A DNA stretch of 64,000 nt from Anaerobiospirillum thomasii (GTDB lineage Bacteria > Pseudomonadota > Gammaproteobacteria > Enterobacterales > Succinivibrionaceae): positions 507,001 to 571,000 of the forward strand of contig NZ_UAPU01000005.1 of the NCBI RefSeq assembly GCF_900445255.1, given 5' to 3'. The position numbers and the translations under genes are program-made. The notes under the pieces were generated by a model. The model was given only the letters and a program-made list of their open reading frames with translations. It did no database searches and was not told the DNA's origin. The first letter of the stretch is position 1; the number at the start of each line of letters is the position of its first letter. This document shows, piece by piece, positions 44,603-54,312 of the stretch.

Positions 44603-44698
44603 GTAAGATACCCATGACCCCATAATTTATCAAAAATCGGATCAGGATTCGCAATATCCCTTGGGAGGTGGGTATAAGGTAGGTGCGGGCAGTATTAT
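44603..44698 (-). mobile_element. IS66-type right-end fragment D
   Basis: About 96 bases starting GTAAGATACCCATGACCCCA match the outer end of mini-element A with several base differences, then similarity stops near 44698. A relic of another copy, oriented as A. Confidence 0.65.
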
Positions 44699-44811
44699 CC
44701 TAAATTTTTCATGCAAAGTATAGTAATTTTCTCGGCCTTTAATATTTACTGATCATTTTTTAATAATTTACTGTTAGCAATGATTTTTTTAGTAAAATTC
44801 ATTGCTATTTA

Positions 44812-45648
44812 GTAAGATACCCATGACCCCTTAGACGACATCCTTTAATGCAGTATCTAAATAGAGCCTGTATTGATGTTAAGCGTACTCATATCTACAA
44901 AAATTAGTTGATAGACATCACAAATCTACAACAAAATAAAGGTCCTTAAAGCCACATTTAAGGGCCCAAAAAGCATGCCTGTCATAAGCCCTAAAAAACA
45001 CCTCTCACAGATCTGTAGAGATCTGTACAGATCAATAATACCCCTCAGATGAAAAAACTCACTCAAAAAAACAAGGCTCGACATAGGCATTTTAGAGGGG
45101 TTTTAAGAGGTCTGTAACGGCTTGTGCATGGGCTTTGTGGGTACTTTTGTCTATGGTAAAATATACCTAATTTAAAGGATAAAAGTAGGTGTTGTTTATG
45201 AGCAGTGGGTACGAAAATTTAAGTCAGGCTGAGCTTATAAAACTATTACAGAATACTACAGCTCAACTAGATAGAGCCAATAAAGATATTTCTATCGTAC
45301 AAAGCAAGCTCAATAGTGCTGAGAAGAAGCTCACTATTACTGTAAAGAAGCTAGAAAAGACAAGCAGGAGAATAAAGATTTAAAGATCACTAATAATATA
45401 TTGTGTTTTATTGCATCTAATTTTACTCAGGATGCACATGCTATTTTGCATGAGATAGACAAGAAATTTACAATTTATCCTCAATATGCATTTTCAAGGG
45501 ATGTTATAACTACCATTCAAATTCAAGAACTAATCTATCACCGTAGGTAGGCATGATACTGCCCGCACCTACCTGATACCCACCTCCCAAGGGATATTGC
45601 GCATCCTGATCCGATTTTTGATAAATTATGGGATCATGGGGATCTTAC
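44812..45648 (+). mobile_element. IS66-type element C with a different core
   Basis: 837 bp. The left end at 44812 has GTAAGATACCCATGACCCCT and the TAGACGACATCC that follows in A and B; the right end finishes at 45648 (GATCATGGGGATCTTAC, two changes from A/B). The core differs from A and B and encodes the start of a TnpC-like protein. It forms the right boundary of the composite transposon. Confidence 0.75.
45198..45550 (+). pseudogene. IS66 TnpC-like N-terminal fragment, frameshifted
   Basis: MSSGYENLSQAELIKLLQNT followed by a heptad-rich coiled coil (LDRANKDISIVQSKLNSAEK) resembles the N-terminus of the IS66 transposase TnpC. The frame ends at 45383; a one-base shift near 45355 continues it as DLKITNNILCFIASNF to QELIYHRR and a stop at 45548. 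No zinc finger or DDE domain remains, so it cannot catalyse transposition. Confidence 0.5.
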
Positions 45649-45764
45649 ATCCTTTGTTCAATATACTGGTAATTACTGTGCAGCTCTTATGGTTTTTGAG
45701 GTGTAATCTTATTGGCCTTCATGAATTTTCTTATCACATTTTTATTTTGGTTATAGTCAGATTT

Positions 45765-45795
45765 AATAAAAAACCCCGCATCTGCGGGGCTTTTT
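45765..45795. terminator. Bidirectional rho-independent terminator
   Basis: CCCCGCA-TC-TGCGGGG (45774-45789) with an A-run on the left and GC-TTTTT on the right. On the minus strand it ends the secreted-protein gene 22 bases away. Confidence 0.85.
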
Positions 45796-45816
45796 ATGTA
45801 TTGTTATTTATAACAA

Positions 45817-46401
45817 TTATGGAAGAGGAGCTGGTGCCGGAGCCTGAGCCTCAGGTGCTGGTGGTACTGGCTTAGCTGCTCTGATCTTGTCCTGAATGAA
45901 TGGGCAGGCAACATCCTTGAGCAGAGCTGGATCTTCCTTGATTACTCTGTCATAGAAGGCAATCTGCAGCTCGGCCTCTTTACGCTCTAAGTTACGTAAA
46001 GACATAGCCTGCTTTCTGATAGCACTGACATCTGGGCTTGATGCATTTACTAAACCGTCTAATACCTTTTTCTCTGCAAAGATGGTGTCATTTAAAGTTA
46101 CAAGAACGTGTGCATCCTTGCTGTACTTCTCATTGTTGATAAAGCTCTTTAAGAATAAGAAGTGCTGAACGTGACGTGGGTGGTGAATTAATCTGCCCTC
46201 GCCTCTTGGGCCTTTTGGAGCCTTTTTAAAGTGGGCAGGAGCTGGACCTACTTTGTCAAAACCGTATGGGCACTCGCCGTTAACTGCAGGACCTGGGCCC
46301 ATGGCACCTGGACCTGGTACAGGAGGAACTGCAAGAGCTGATGTGGCTGCAAAGGCTAAGGCAACAACTGAACCTAAAGCTAATTTTGTATAGTTTTTCA
46401 T
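45817..46401 (-). CDS. Hypothetical secreted (periplasmic) protein
   Basis: 194 residues with a clear Sec signal peptide (MKNYTKLALGSVVALAFAAT, cleavage likely after SALA). The mature protein has a Pro/Gly-rich start, a helical middle rich in His and Lys (LIHHPRHVQHFLFLKSFINN) and a Pro/Ala-rich end. The paired-helix core with LERKEAELQIAFYDRVIKED faintly recalls Spy/CpxP-like periplasmic chaperones, but the LTxxQ motifs are not seen. TGAGG lies upstream of the ATG on the minus strand. It is the first gene outside the composite transposon. Confidence 0.65.
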   Translation of the reverse strand: MKNYTKLALGSVVALAFAATSALAVPPVPGPGAMGPGPAVNGECPYGFDKVGPAPAHFKKAPKGPRGEGRLIHHPRHVQHFLFLKSFINNEKYSKDAHVLVTLNDTIFAEKKVLDGLVNASSPDVSAIRKQAMSLRNLERKEAELQIAFYDRVIKEDPALLKDVACPFIQDKIRAAKPVPPAPEAQAPAPAPLP

Positions 46402-46668
46402 AATCTATCCTCAGGGAGTTTTTTACTTGCTATAGTATATAGAATATATGTCAAAAATTAGTTTAATCTTAGTTTAGAAAAAAATTTTTGCCACTTATTT
46501 AAGTACTATTTTCTTTCCTCATTAATTTTACGCAAGAATTACATAATGTAAATAAGTAAATATTTTGTCTATACAACATATTTTAAAAAAACTTAGATTT
46601 TTTTTATCTTTTGATTAACAGACCGGTCCTTACAGTGTTTATTATATACAAAGCTGCTGCATGTATTA

Positions 46669-47331
46669 TTAATAGGCCAGCATCTGTCTGTATTTATCCT
46701 GCAGGTATATACAGACAGATTCTGACCATGGGTATTTAAGGCTTTTTAAATGATCACAGGCATAATCAAAATCAAAAACCTCAAGGCATTTTGTAGCACT
46801 TGGATAATACGATATATGCCAGGGCTCAAAACCTATGCTGTTATCCCCTGTATAGGGCATAAAAAAGTCATACTCTGCCATATACTCAACTAAGGCCTGA
46901 TGCATCTCATAAAAATAGCCACCTTGCGTGTACTCATAGGAGGCAAGAGCTAAAGAGCTGCCCTCTGGCAGCAGATCCTTTGAGTATATATCAAAATCAG
47001 AACCAAAGTGGTGGCGGGAAAAACCAGGCACCGATGAGAAAATACAGATAGCCTCAACTCTTTGCATAGGACTCATGTTCTCAAGATTAAGCTCATTATT
47101 GTCCCTGTCAAAGACCTTGCGCTGCATATTATATTTGGCGTTAAAAATTTCCATCTGCCGGGAAAAAGGTCTGAAGGCCGATGCAATATCAAGCACAAAG
47201 CCATGTGCTGCAAGACGCTTTTTTAAGTCACACAATGCTAAAAAAGCCTCAGCTGAGGCTTTCTGATTAGTATCTATATCAATAAGATGGGTCTGTTCAA
47301 GACCCATCACCATATCTTTAGTTATCTGCAT
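46669..47331 (-). CDS. VanY-type D-Ala-D-Ala carboxypeptidase (peptidase M15B)
   Basis: 220 residues. Zinc-site motifs of the M15B family: SAFRPFSRQ near 50, SRHHFGSDFDIY (His and Asp ligands, ~105-116), and the catalytic Glu and third ligand in FEPWHISYYP (about 168). Such enzymes trim the terminal D-alanine from peptidoglycan stem peptides. No signal peptide is seen, which is unusual, so either it acts on cytoplasmic precursors or the true start differs. The gene overlaps the end of fimV by 14 bases and is probably cotranscribed with it. Confidence 0.85.
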   Translation of the reverse strand: MQITKDMVMGLEQTHLIDIDTNQKASAEAFLALCDLKKRLAAHGFVLDIASAFRPFSRQMEIFNAKYNMQRKVFDRDNNELNLENMSPMQRVEAICIFSSVPGFSRHHFGSDFDIYSKDLLPEGSSLALASYEYTQGGYFYEMHQALVEYMAEYDFFMPYTGDNSIGFEPWHISYYPSATKCLEVFDFDYACDHLKSLKYPWSESVCIYLQDKYRQMLAY

Positions 47332-50300
47332 ATCTGCTCTTTAGATCTTCTGCAATCTGAATCAGATCAGGACTGCCCTGTTTTTTGACCTTCTCAACAA
47401 TGGCCAGTGCATCATCTGTATCTCCTGTTTCAAAGAACAGCTGTGCTAAATTGAGCTCATCGGTAAGTTTCTGATGCAGTCTTGAGTCTATGCCACTGTT
47501 GTCAGCCTGCTCATGCTCAATATTACCTGTATCATCATCAAAATGACTGGACAGAGCTGTATTTTCAAGATTATCGGCACTCTCAGGATCAACTATATCA
47601 TCAAGAGATGCCTCCTTTACAGTACTCTCATCGTCATTTTCCTTGAGCATATTGGCAATATCTCTTGAGCTTATGCCATCGGCACTTAAAATCTCATCAC
47701 CGGTGATTGGATCGCGCTGTATCTCATCACCAGCAAGCATGCTCTCAAGCATATCCCTGTCAGAATCAATAGCCTTTTCTATAGGATCTTTAGAGGAGAC
47801 ACTCTCAGAACTGTCATGATCTTTATCATGTATCTTATCTTCATGTTCTGTAACGTCAAAGTCAGAATCAGGCACTTCCCAGCTTACATCTGAGTTTTTG
47901 CCGCTTTTTACTGACTTATCCTCTGTCTCATTCTCAACCATCACATCAGGATCAACTATACCATCTAAGGATGTATCCTCATGTGCATCAGCATCAGGTA
48001 AGCTGTCTGCTGCTGTATCCTTATCGTCCTCAACCTCTAGGTCAAAATCATCCTCATCGTCATTGTCATTGCTCTCAGGCACCATCTCAGATGTGCTTGT
48101 ATCATCCTTGGCATGCTCAACTTCCTGATTTAAAAGTGAGCCAAAATCAAGATCATCGCCAATGACATGAACCTTGTCAGGTGTGCCGTTCAGACTGTTC
48201 TGTAAGGATGTGGCATCAAGAGGCAACTCTTCTTCATGAGCTTTATGCTCATCTGCATCATGGGCAAAAGCCTTATGCAGATCACCAAAGTCCTCACTGC
48301 GCTCATTACTCTCAAGTCTGGCAAGAGCATCATCTACACTCTCATGTCCTTTAAGATCATGATCCTCATCTGTGGCAAACATATCATGACTGCTGTGCAT
48401 GTCATCTATGCTCTCATCAGTGCCAACAATATCATCTAATGATAGCTCATCATCCTTTAAGCTCTCATCATTAGCGCTTGATGCATCTGTGTCTGTGCTA
48501 TCATCCTGTATAATATCTGATAAATGATCAGTCTGTGGTACCTGAACGTTATCCTGTACAGGAGGCTCAATCTTGGAGCTGTCACCTTCTAGAGCAGACT
48601 GTACCTTATCAAAGATGGAGCTGTGATCCTCAGCATCCTTAGGCTGTGGATACATAAGTTCATCTGAGCGCTGTTTCAGGGCTCTGGCAATATCCTCATC
48701 GCTCATGGCAGGTGAGGTATCAGCCTCTTTGCTCTCATTTTCAGTATCCATGCCCTTCTTGACATCATGGGCATTGTCAGTCTCATCAAAAGGATTGTTT
48801 TCAAACTTGGTCTCAAAAGGACTGTCTTGTGTCTTTGACTCAAAGAGATCATCATCAAGCTTGAGATTGTCAGGATCTACATGCTCAGAGTCTGTATCTG
48901 CATGACCTGAACTGTCCTGTGCCTCATGAGCTTCACCTGCCTTATCTGCATCAGCGACACGGGATGACATGGATTTTGCCATCTTCTCCATAAGCTCCTG
49001 CTCTTCAGCAGAGGCAGGTACATCATCCTCAAGCGATAAATCATGACCCATGCCATAATCAGTGTGATCTTGTGAGTTCAGATCATCAAGCGAACTCATG
49101 ACAATTTCATCATCATGCTGTGCATCATCATATGTATCAGAGTGCGTGCCGTAGAACTTTCTCTCAGAGTCCTCATCATGAGCGCTGTTGACATCAAGTA
49201 CGCTCTCATCAGCGCGGTCAAAGGCTTTTTGTGCAGTGTCCTCTAAACTCTCTCTAGGAGCATTTAAGGCAGCGGCCCAGGCCTGTGTCATAGCCTGCTC
49301 TTCATCACTGGCTGTAGATTTGTGCTGATCAGAGATTAAATTAGCTTTGGTATCAGTAGCCTTTGGTGTCTCATCTACCTGCTCATCTTTTTTGGTATCA
49401 ATTTCAAGAGCAGTATCATTATCATTCAATGAGGCAGCCCAGGCATCGGCCATGGCTCTTTCATCATCACCGTTAAGAACATCTAGATCTTTGCCAGTGC
49501 CATCAGGTGCATTGCTTTTTGAAGCTGTGATGTCTGCAGAGTCCAGTGCTGCTTTTGCATTGCCACTTTCCTTAGAATCATCACTTAATGATGATACCCA
49601 GGCATTGGCAAGAGCCTGCTCCTGCTCTAAGGTATTATGGGAGCCTAACTGACTTTCATCGCTGACAGCCTTAATGTCGCCGTCATCAATTGAAGTGCTT
49701 GGATCATTGTATGTATCAAGAGTCTCAATAACCTCGCCGTCATCTTCATCATCATCACTGACTGCTGTCTGCTGAGGCTCCTGAGTCTGTGGAGGCTCTG
49801 AGCTCTTATCCTGTGCGGCATCATTAGGCTCAGAGGTTAAAACCTGATCTTCCTCTCTTATAATATTCTTATTAGAACTGTCATCTTCAGCTACATCTAC
49901 AACGGTAGATTTATCATCAGACTCTGCATTGAGTGAGGCAGACCAGGCTGCCATCACATCATCTTCAGCTGGCGCTAACTGTTTTTTTTTTGAGGCTGCA
50001 GCCTCGGCTTTTTTCTTGGCTGCTTCCTCCCATGCTCTTTGTGCTTCTCTTTCGTGATCAGAAAGATCTTTATCATCTTCCTGAGGCGGCATTTCATCCT
50101 CGCCATTGAAGTTGGTCGGCACTATAAGCTGATCATCATAGGCATCCTTAATCTCCTGCTTGGTTCTGTCAACACTGTTGAGATTTGGATCCTTTGGAGC
50201 ACTGTCTTTATTGCTGCTGACACCGTCATCCTTGGAAACTCCAGCCTTGACTGCATACTCCTCTTCCTCAGCTGCATGCAGATCGGCCTTGTTGACGATA

Positions 50301-51727
50301 CCTGATGTAATGAGCATTTCTGATGAAAGATCGTCATCAGCATCCATACTATAGTCATCATTATTGTCATTATTGCTCTTTCTGCCTTTGAGCAGGAAGA
50401 AGGATATGGCAAGCACGAGACACAGTACACCCACGCCTAAAAGAATCCACATCATAGGTCCCTGCGGGATGCTCTCGTCACCGCTTTCGGTCATACCTAT
50501 ATACTGTGACTCAAGCTGTGAGAGCTTGTCAGCATTGCTAATAGAAATGGCTCGTACCTGATCAACCTGCTTGTTAAACTTGGAGATTGAGGCTCTAAGC
50601 TCGGCATTTGACTGCTGCAGATTGGCAATTACGCCCTCATAGTGTGATAAGGCTTTAACTACTTCATCCTTGGCAATAGATGAGGCTGAGCTTTTAGCTA
50701 CAGTTTCAGCACGCAGTACAGACTGATCAATTTTCTGATCAAGTTTTTCATTGGCCTTGGCAAACTGCTGCTGAGTGGTTTCAAGCATAGTCTTTACAGC
50801 AACCAGATCAAGCTCAGAGCCTTCAAGAGGCTTGGCATCCTTGTACTGTGAACGATCTATATTGGCCTTGGCTGGATCATTGTCTGCATTTACAGTAGTT
50901 CCCTCTGTATCACCTACAGAGCCATCATCATCGCTATAGTAATTCTTTGATGGATCATCAAGCTTGGCATTCATCTCTCGCAGCTTGGTTTCACGTGCCA
51001 CATAGACTGGAATGTCAAAATGTGATGACTTGGTGTTGTCAATTTTAGGCTCGCTATCAACAGGAGTCGGAGTCTGTGTATTTTTACCAGTGGCAGCGGC
51101 TACTGCTTCATTGATGGCATTGGTAACTTCCTGTCTGTTGATTGCAGGAGCAGCAGGTGCAGCTGGTGCAGCCTTGGCAGGAGTGACTGCGGCGGCTAAA
51201 GGAGGCAGAGTCATTGTGCCGTTACGTAATAACTGTGCGCCTGTGGCTGAGCTTTCTCTTGCAATATCTGCAGCTGACGGTATCCTTAAAGTTCCGCGAC
51301 GCAGATTGTTTATATTACCGTTGGCAAATGCCTCAGGGTTGTTACGATAAATTGACGCAATAGTCTGAAATTCGGTTACATTGCTATTTACCGGTGTAAA
51401 GCGTGAGGCTATTGACCAGATAGTATCCTGAGGTTTTACAGTGTAGTTTGTAGTAGCCTGAGCCTGGTTTACAGCAGGTGGCACAGCTGCAACAGTCAGT
51501 CTCTCAGGAGCTTGTGCTACAGGTCTTGGAGCTGGAGTCGCAGCCGCCTGTCTTGCAGGCCTCTGAGCCCTCTGCGGGTTTGCCCTTGCAGGAGTCTGTG
51601 TCTGCTGAGCGCTCTGCTCTTCAGGACCAGTGATTGTAATAGTAAAGGTGTTTCTCTCCTCGGCAACAGAGGCAAAAATACAGCCGCCTAAGAGCAATCC
51701 TAAAATATATTTATTAAAACTACGCAT
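47318..51727 (-). CDS. fimV: FimV-like peptidoglycan-binding polarity protein
   Basis: 1469 residues. An N-terminal signal sequence (MRSFNKYILGLLLGGCIFAS) precedes a Pro/Ala-rich stretch. A LysM domain at about 91-150 (TNYTVKPQDTIWSIASRF ... GTLRIPS) follows, then a coiled coil, one transmembrane helix at about 424-445 (WILLGVGVLCLVLAISFFLL), an ~950-residue Asp/Ser/Glu-rich cytoplasmic region, and the conserved FimV C-terminal TPR-like domain (LNLAQLFFETGDTDDALAIV). FimV organises polar pili and signalling in Pseudomonas and relatives. The usg gene upstream repeats the usg-fimV order known there. The acidic region contains repeated AWAASLN-type motifs. Confidence 0.9.
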   Translation of the reverse strand: MRSFNKYILGLLLGGCIFASVAEERNTFTITITGPEEQSAQQTQTPARANPQRAQRPARQAAATPAPRPVAQAPERLTVAAVPPAVNQAQATTNYTVKPQDTIWSIASRFTPVNSNVTEFQTIASIYRNNPEAFANGNINNLRRGTLRIPSAADIARESSATGAQLLRNGTMTLPPLAAAVTPAKAAPAAPAAPAINRQEVTNAINEAVAAATGKNTQTPTPVDSEPKIDNTKSSHFDIPVYVARETKLREMNAKLDDPSKNYYSDDDGSVGDTEGTTVNADNDPAKANIDRSQYKDAKPLEGSELDLVAVKTMLETTQQQFAKANEKLDQKIDQSVLRAETVAKSSASSIAKDEVVKALSHYEGVIANLQQSNAELRASISKFNKQVDQVRAISISNADKLSQLESQYIGMTESGDESIPQGPMMWILLGVGVLCLVLAISFFLLKGRKSNNDNNDDYSMDADDDLSSEMLITSGIVNKADLHAAEEEEYAVKAGVSKDDGVSSNKDSAPKDPNLNSVDRTKQEIKDAYDDQLIVPTNFNGEDEMPPQEDDKDLSDHEREAQRAWEEAAKKKAEAAASKKKQLAPAEDDVMAAWSASLNAESDDKSTVVDVAEDDSSNKNIIREEDQVLTSEPNDAAQDKSSEPPQTQEPQQTAVSDDDEDDGEVIETLDTYNDPSTSIDDGDIKAVSDESQLGSHNTLEQEQALANAWVSSLSDDSKESGNAKAALDSADITASKSNAPDGTGKDLDVLNGDDERAMADAWAASLNDNDTALEIDTKKDEQVDETPKATDTKANLISDQHKSTASDEEQAMTQAWAAALNAPRESLEDTAQKAFDRADESVLDVNSAHDEDSERKFYGTHSDTYDDAQHDDEIVMSSLDDLNSQDHTDYGMGHDLSLEDDVPASAEEQELMEKMAKSMSSRVADADKAGEAHEAQDSSGHADTDSEHVDPDNLKLDDDLFESKTQDSPFETKFENNPFDETDNAHDVKKGMDTENESKEADTSPAMSDEDIARALKQRSDELMYPQPKDAEDHSSIFDKVQSALEGDSSKIEPPVQDNVQVPQTDHLSDIIQDDSTDTDASSANDESLKDDELSLDDIVGTDESIDDMHSSHDMFATDEDHDLKGHESVDDALARLESNERSEDFGDLHKAFAHDADEHKAHEEELPLDATSLQNSLNGTPDKVHVIGDDLDFGSLLNQEVEHAKDDTSTSEMVPESNDNDDEDDFDLEVEDDKDTAADSLPDADAHEDTSLDGIVDPDVMVENETEDKSVKSGKNSDVSWEVPDSDFDVTEHEDKIHDKDHDSSESVSSKDPIEKAIDSDRDMLESMLAGDEIQRDPITGDEILSADGISSRDIANMLKENDDESTVKEASLDDIVDPESADNLENTALSSHFDDDTGNIEHEQADNSGIDSRLHQKLTDELNLAQLFFETGDTDDALAIVEKVKKQGSPDLIQIAEDLKSRYADN

Positions 51728-51817
51728 GCCACCACCATATTTCCAAAGGTCAAAAATACGGCATTTTTTGACCTTTATTTAACTTTTTATTATAAAAAGC
51801 AAAAATCGTGCTAACTT

Positions 51818-52816
51818 TTAGGCCTTATCAAAATTCTTGAGGATGTCAACACAAACCTGTGCCTCGCCAAGGCGAGTATTATCCATTAAGGCCATGAAAT
51901 TAAACCCTTTTCTATTAATTCTTGAGCGTCTTACTCTTGTCACAAGAATATCTTTGTGCTCTGAGGCATGACTTACCGGAGTAACAAAATCATCCTCAAT
52001 TAGCGCAAGACCAGGAGCATTGCCAAGAACTTCACGCAACTGCTCTACAGATGCGCTCTCCTCAAGCTCAACATATACCATAGCACTGTGTCCATAAAAT
52101 ACAGGTACCTGCACACATGATATATCCATATCATGCTCAAAGCGTCCAAGTACACGCTCTATCTGCATACGCAGAGCATTTTCATGAGCATCAGAGCCAT
52201 CATCAGCAATATCATCAGTTGCATAATGGATGTTAAATGCAAGCTGAGCCTTAAAACTGTCCACATCAATGGCCATGCCATTTAGTAAAAGTGTAGTCTC
52301 GTGAGCCAGGGTATCTGTGCCAAGCTGTCCATGCTCTGAAACTGACTCAAGTAAAGATATATGAGCCGTGTCTATGCCATACTCATCATGCAGTGGCATT
52401 AAAAGACGCGAAAGCATTACTGTTGAGGCAAGAGGAGTTGCTAAAACCCTGTGCTCTGTGCTCTCAGATGCAACATAATCATTGATACCTGGCACCATGA
52501 TATTGACATTCCTGTCATGACAGTAGAGTCTGCTGTTATCCACTACTATACAGCCACTCTCTCTTGCCATTGGCACCAGTCTTGCTGACTCATCCTGTGT
52601 ACATAAAAACAAAGCAACGTCTGCCTTTGCAAAATCAAAGGTATTTACGGATTCAATCATATGATTCTTACCCTTGAGCGCCACAGCGTCAAACTCACCC
52701 TCTAAAGGTGAAAGCGGGTAAAAATTTCTTATTTCCAGGTTACTGTCATTTAATAACTCTAAAAATAATTTACCTACATCAGTATCATATCCATATACAG
52801 CAAGATTCAAAGCCAT
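51818..52816 (-). CDS. usg: USG-1-like protein, aspartate-semialdehyde dehydrogenase family
   Basis: 332 residues with the two-domain fold of aspartate-semialdehyde dehydrogenase: an N-terminal Rossmann part (LNLAVYGYDTDVGKLFLELL), VVDNSRLY and VPGIND. The enzyme's catalytic Cys in the NCST-like motif is replaced (VLATPLASTVML), so dehydrogenase activity is unlikely, as in E. coli Usg. It lies directly upstream of fimV with a 90-base gap on the same strand; the same pair occurs in other gammaproteobacteria. Function unknown; no accessory-gene features. Confidence 0.85.
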   Translation of the reverse strand: MALNLAVYGYDTDVGKLFLELLNDSNLEIRNFYPLSPLEGEFDAVALKGKNHMIESVNTFDFAKADVALFLCTQDESARLVPMARESGCIVVDNSRLYCHDRNVNIMVPGINDYVASESTEHRVLATPLASTVMLSRLLMPLHDEYGIDTAHISLLESVSEHGQLGTDTLAHETTLLLNGMAIDVDSFKAQLAFNIHYATDDIADDGSDAHENALRMQIERVLGRFEHDMDISCVQVPVFYGHSAMVYVELEESASVEQLREVLGNAPGLALIEDDFVTPVSHASEHKDILVTRVRRSRINRKGFNFMALMDNTRLGEAQVCVDILKNFDKA

Positions 52817-53411
52817 ACAAAAATTTAGTCCTAATGATATCTTTTAAAAACTTTTTTAAGTTTTTACATTAAATTTCAAATCAGCGATCCACATAATTTT
52901 ATAATGGATAGCTTTATATTACAAAGAGATTTTGGCTTTATACAAGATCTCTTATATTGTCTTTTCGTTAAAAATTAAATATTTAGACTAAGATCAGATC
53001 TTTTTGCCATAAGCTATATCAATTTACGGCCATAATTGTATTTTTTTAAGATTTTTTCAGAAAATTTACCAAAAATTCTAAAATCATGTACACCAGCTCC
53101 TGGTTTTTATCGATCTGTGACACTTCCACAATATTATTTTTAAGCGTGTTTTTTATTAAATAACATACATAATTTTATTAAAATATAACAAAAATCGTAC
53201 CTGTAAAAGATTTAACCCATAATAAGAAATGAGCATTAATAGTGCACTGTTTACCGCAAGCATAGGACACGGCCACTTTATTTTGCAAAGAAATTGGTAC
53301 AAACATAAAGATACATGGCAGAAGGCAAAGAGTTGATATGAACTTCAAATTTAAAGAGCTGTATATATGTAAAGACAGGATATGGAGACAGTAAAGTTGA
53401 TGGGTATCAAA
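52817..53411. other. Gene-free stretch upstream of usg
   Basis: About 595 AT-rich bases. It must hold the usg-fimV promoter (minus strand). A 36-codon plus-strand frame from 53230 has no good ribosome site and is not called. Confidence 0.4.
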
Positions 53412-53438
53412 GCAGGACAGATAAACTGCCCTGCTTTT
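53412..53438. terminator. Terminator-like hairpin
   Basis: GCAGGACAG-ATAAA-CTGCCCTGC, followed by TTTT on the plus strand. It lies 13 bases after the stop of the secreted-protein gene on the minus strand. Confidence 0.55.
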
Positions 53439-53450
53439 AAAACTTATATA

Positions 53451-54107
53451 TTAGTTTTTGTTCTTGAATCTTTCAATCTGCTCTTTCATCAGAGCTAGCT
53501 CAAGATCTTTCATCTTTTGCAGATCAGCATCAATCTGGGCAATTGCCTCTTCCTTATTGGCGTCATTGCCATAGAGCAGATCCTGCTTCTGAGTCTTTAA
53601 TTTTTCCTGCATCGAACCAAGTTCGCTAATGCTCTGCTCTAACTCTTCATCTGTAAGCTTGGCAGGCTCTTTAGGCTCTGCACCCTGAGCAGAGGCTGCT
53701 GACGGGAAGAGCATGCTGTACACCATCATACCGGCCATGGTGCCTGCCATTGAGCTTAAGAATGGTGAACCTCCTCCCATACGACCCTGATTGGCAGCAG
53801 CTGCAGGAGCACCCTGTGCATTAGGAGCGGCTCTGTTGGCGGCAGCTGGTGCAGTCTGCTGTGTGGCAGGAGCTGCCTGCTGGGCCGGAGCCTCTCTTCT
53901 TGGCTGTGTTGCTGTATTTTTTGACTGATAAGTAGATGGTGTGGCACCTCTTGGGCGACGAAACGAGCCCATGCGCTTTACCTGATCCTGGCTTTCAAAC
54001 ATTGACAAAAAGCCTGAGGCATAGTTTAAAGGTGATGCCTGGACATTGCTGAAGGCTGATAATGACAGAACAATGGCTGAAGAGCACAGAACATATTTTA
54101 ATTTCAT
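53451..54107 (-). CDS. Hypothetical secreted protein, Ala/Pro/Gln-rich
   Basis: 218 residues. A signal peptide (MKLKYVLCSSAIVLSLSAFS, cleavage after VQA) is followed by a low-complexity linker of Ala, Pro and Gln, a Gly/Met-rich hydrophobic segment (AGTMAGMMVYSMLF, about 118-132) that could sit in a membrane, and a C-terminal coiled coil (LTDEELEQSISELGSMQEKL). No family recognised. It is a single-gene unit with a terminator-like hairpin behind it. Periplasmic or membrane-associated by inference. Confidence 0.65.
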   Translation of the reverse strand: MKLKYVLCSSAIVLSLSAFSNVQASPLNYASGFLSMFESQDQVKRMGSFRRPRGATPSTYQSKNTATQPRREAPAQQAAPATQQTAPAAANRAAPNAQGAPAAAANQGRMGGGSPFLSSMAGTMAGMMVYSMLFPSAASAQGAEPKEPAKLTDEELEQSISELGSMQEKLKTQKQDLLYGNDANKEEAIAQIDADLQKMKDLELALMKEQIERFKNKN

Positions 54108-54312
54108 TTTAATCCTCGAAAAATTAGCAATTTTTACGATTTTAATTAAATTTGCTATTTTTAAAATAGAAATGATAAAAAGATATCAGTTAAATTTTGA
54201 AAAACTTATGTCAGATCAAATTGTCATGGCACAGCAGATCTGATGCCTACCCTATTATCTATGCAAAAACTTATGAAAAAATTAGCATAAAGTTTTTTTT
54301 GCGTCTACAACT

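Larger units (their letters stand above)
37501..45648. mobile_element. Composite transposon carrying the MoxR-VWA-repeat module
   Basis: Both outer ends are the same IS66-type right end (GTAAGATACCCATGACCCCA, then AATTTATC) in inverted orientation. The eight bases immediately outside are identical: ATCCTTTG at 37493-37500 and at 45649-45656. IS66-family elements make 8-bp duplications, so the 8148 bp between them appear to have inserted as a unit. Inside are mini-elements A, B, D and C, the repeat-protein genes, the MoxR ATPase and the VWA protein. Confidence 0.75.

Noticed and set aside
37501-45648. Repeated GTAAGATACCC sequences considered as a CRISPR-like or regulatory repeat array
   Set aside because: The copies are terminal inverted repeats of mobile elements, unevenly spaced and in both orientations.
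47898-51350. Many long open frames on the plus strand across fimV
   Set aside because: They are antisense to the biased acidic codons of fimV, lack ribosome sites and have unnatural Ser/Leu-rich composition.
53230-53340. 36-codon plus-strand frame
   Set aside because: Weak start region and no homology pattern; too little to call a gene.
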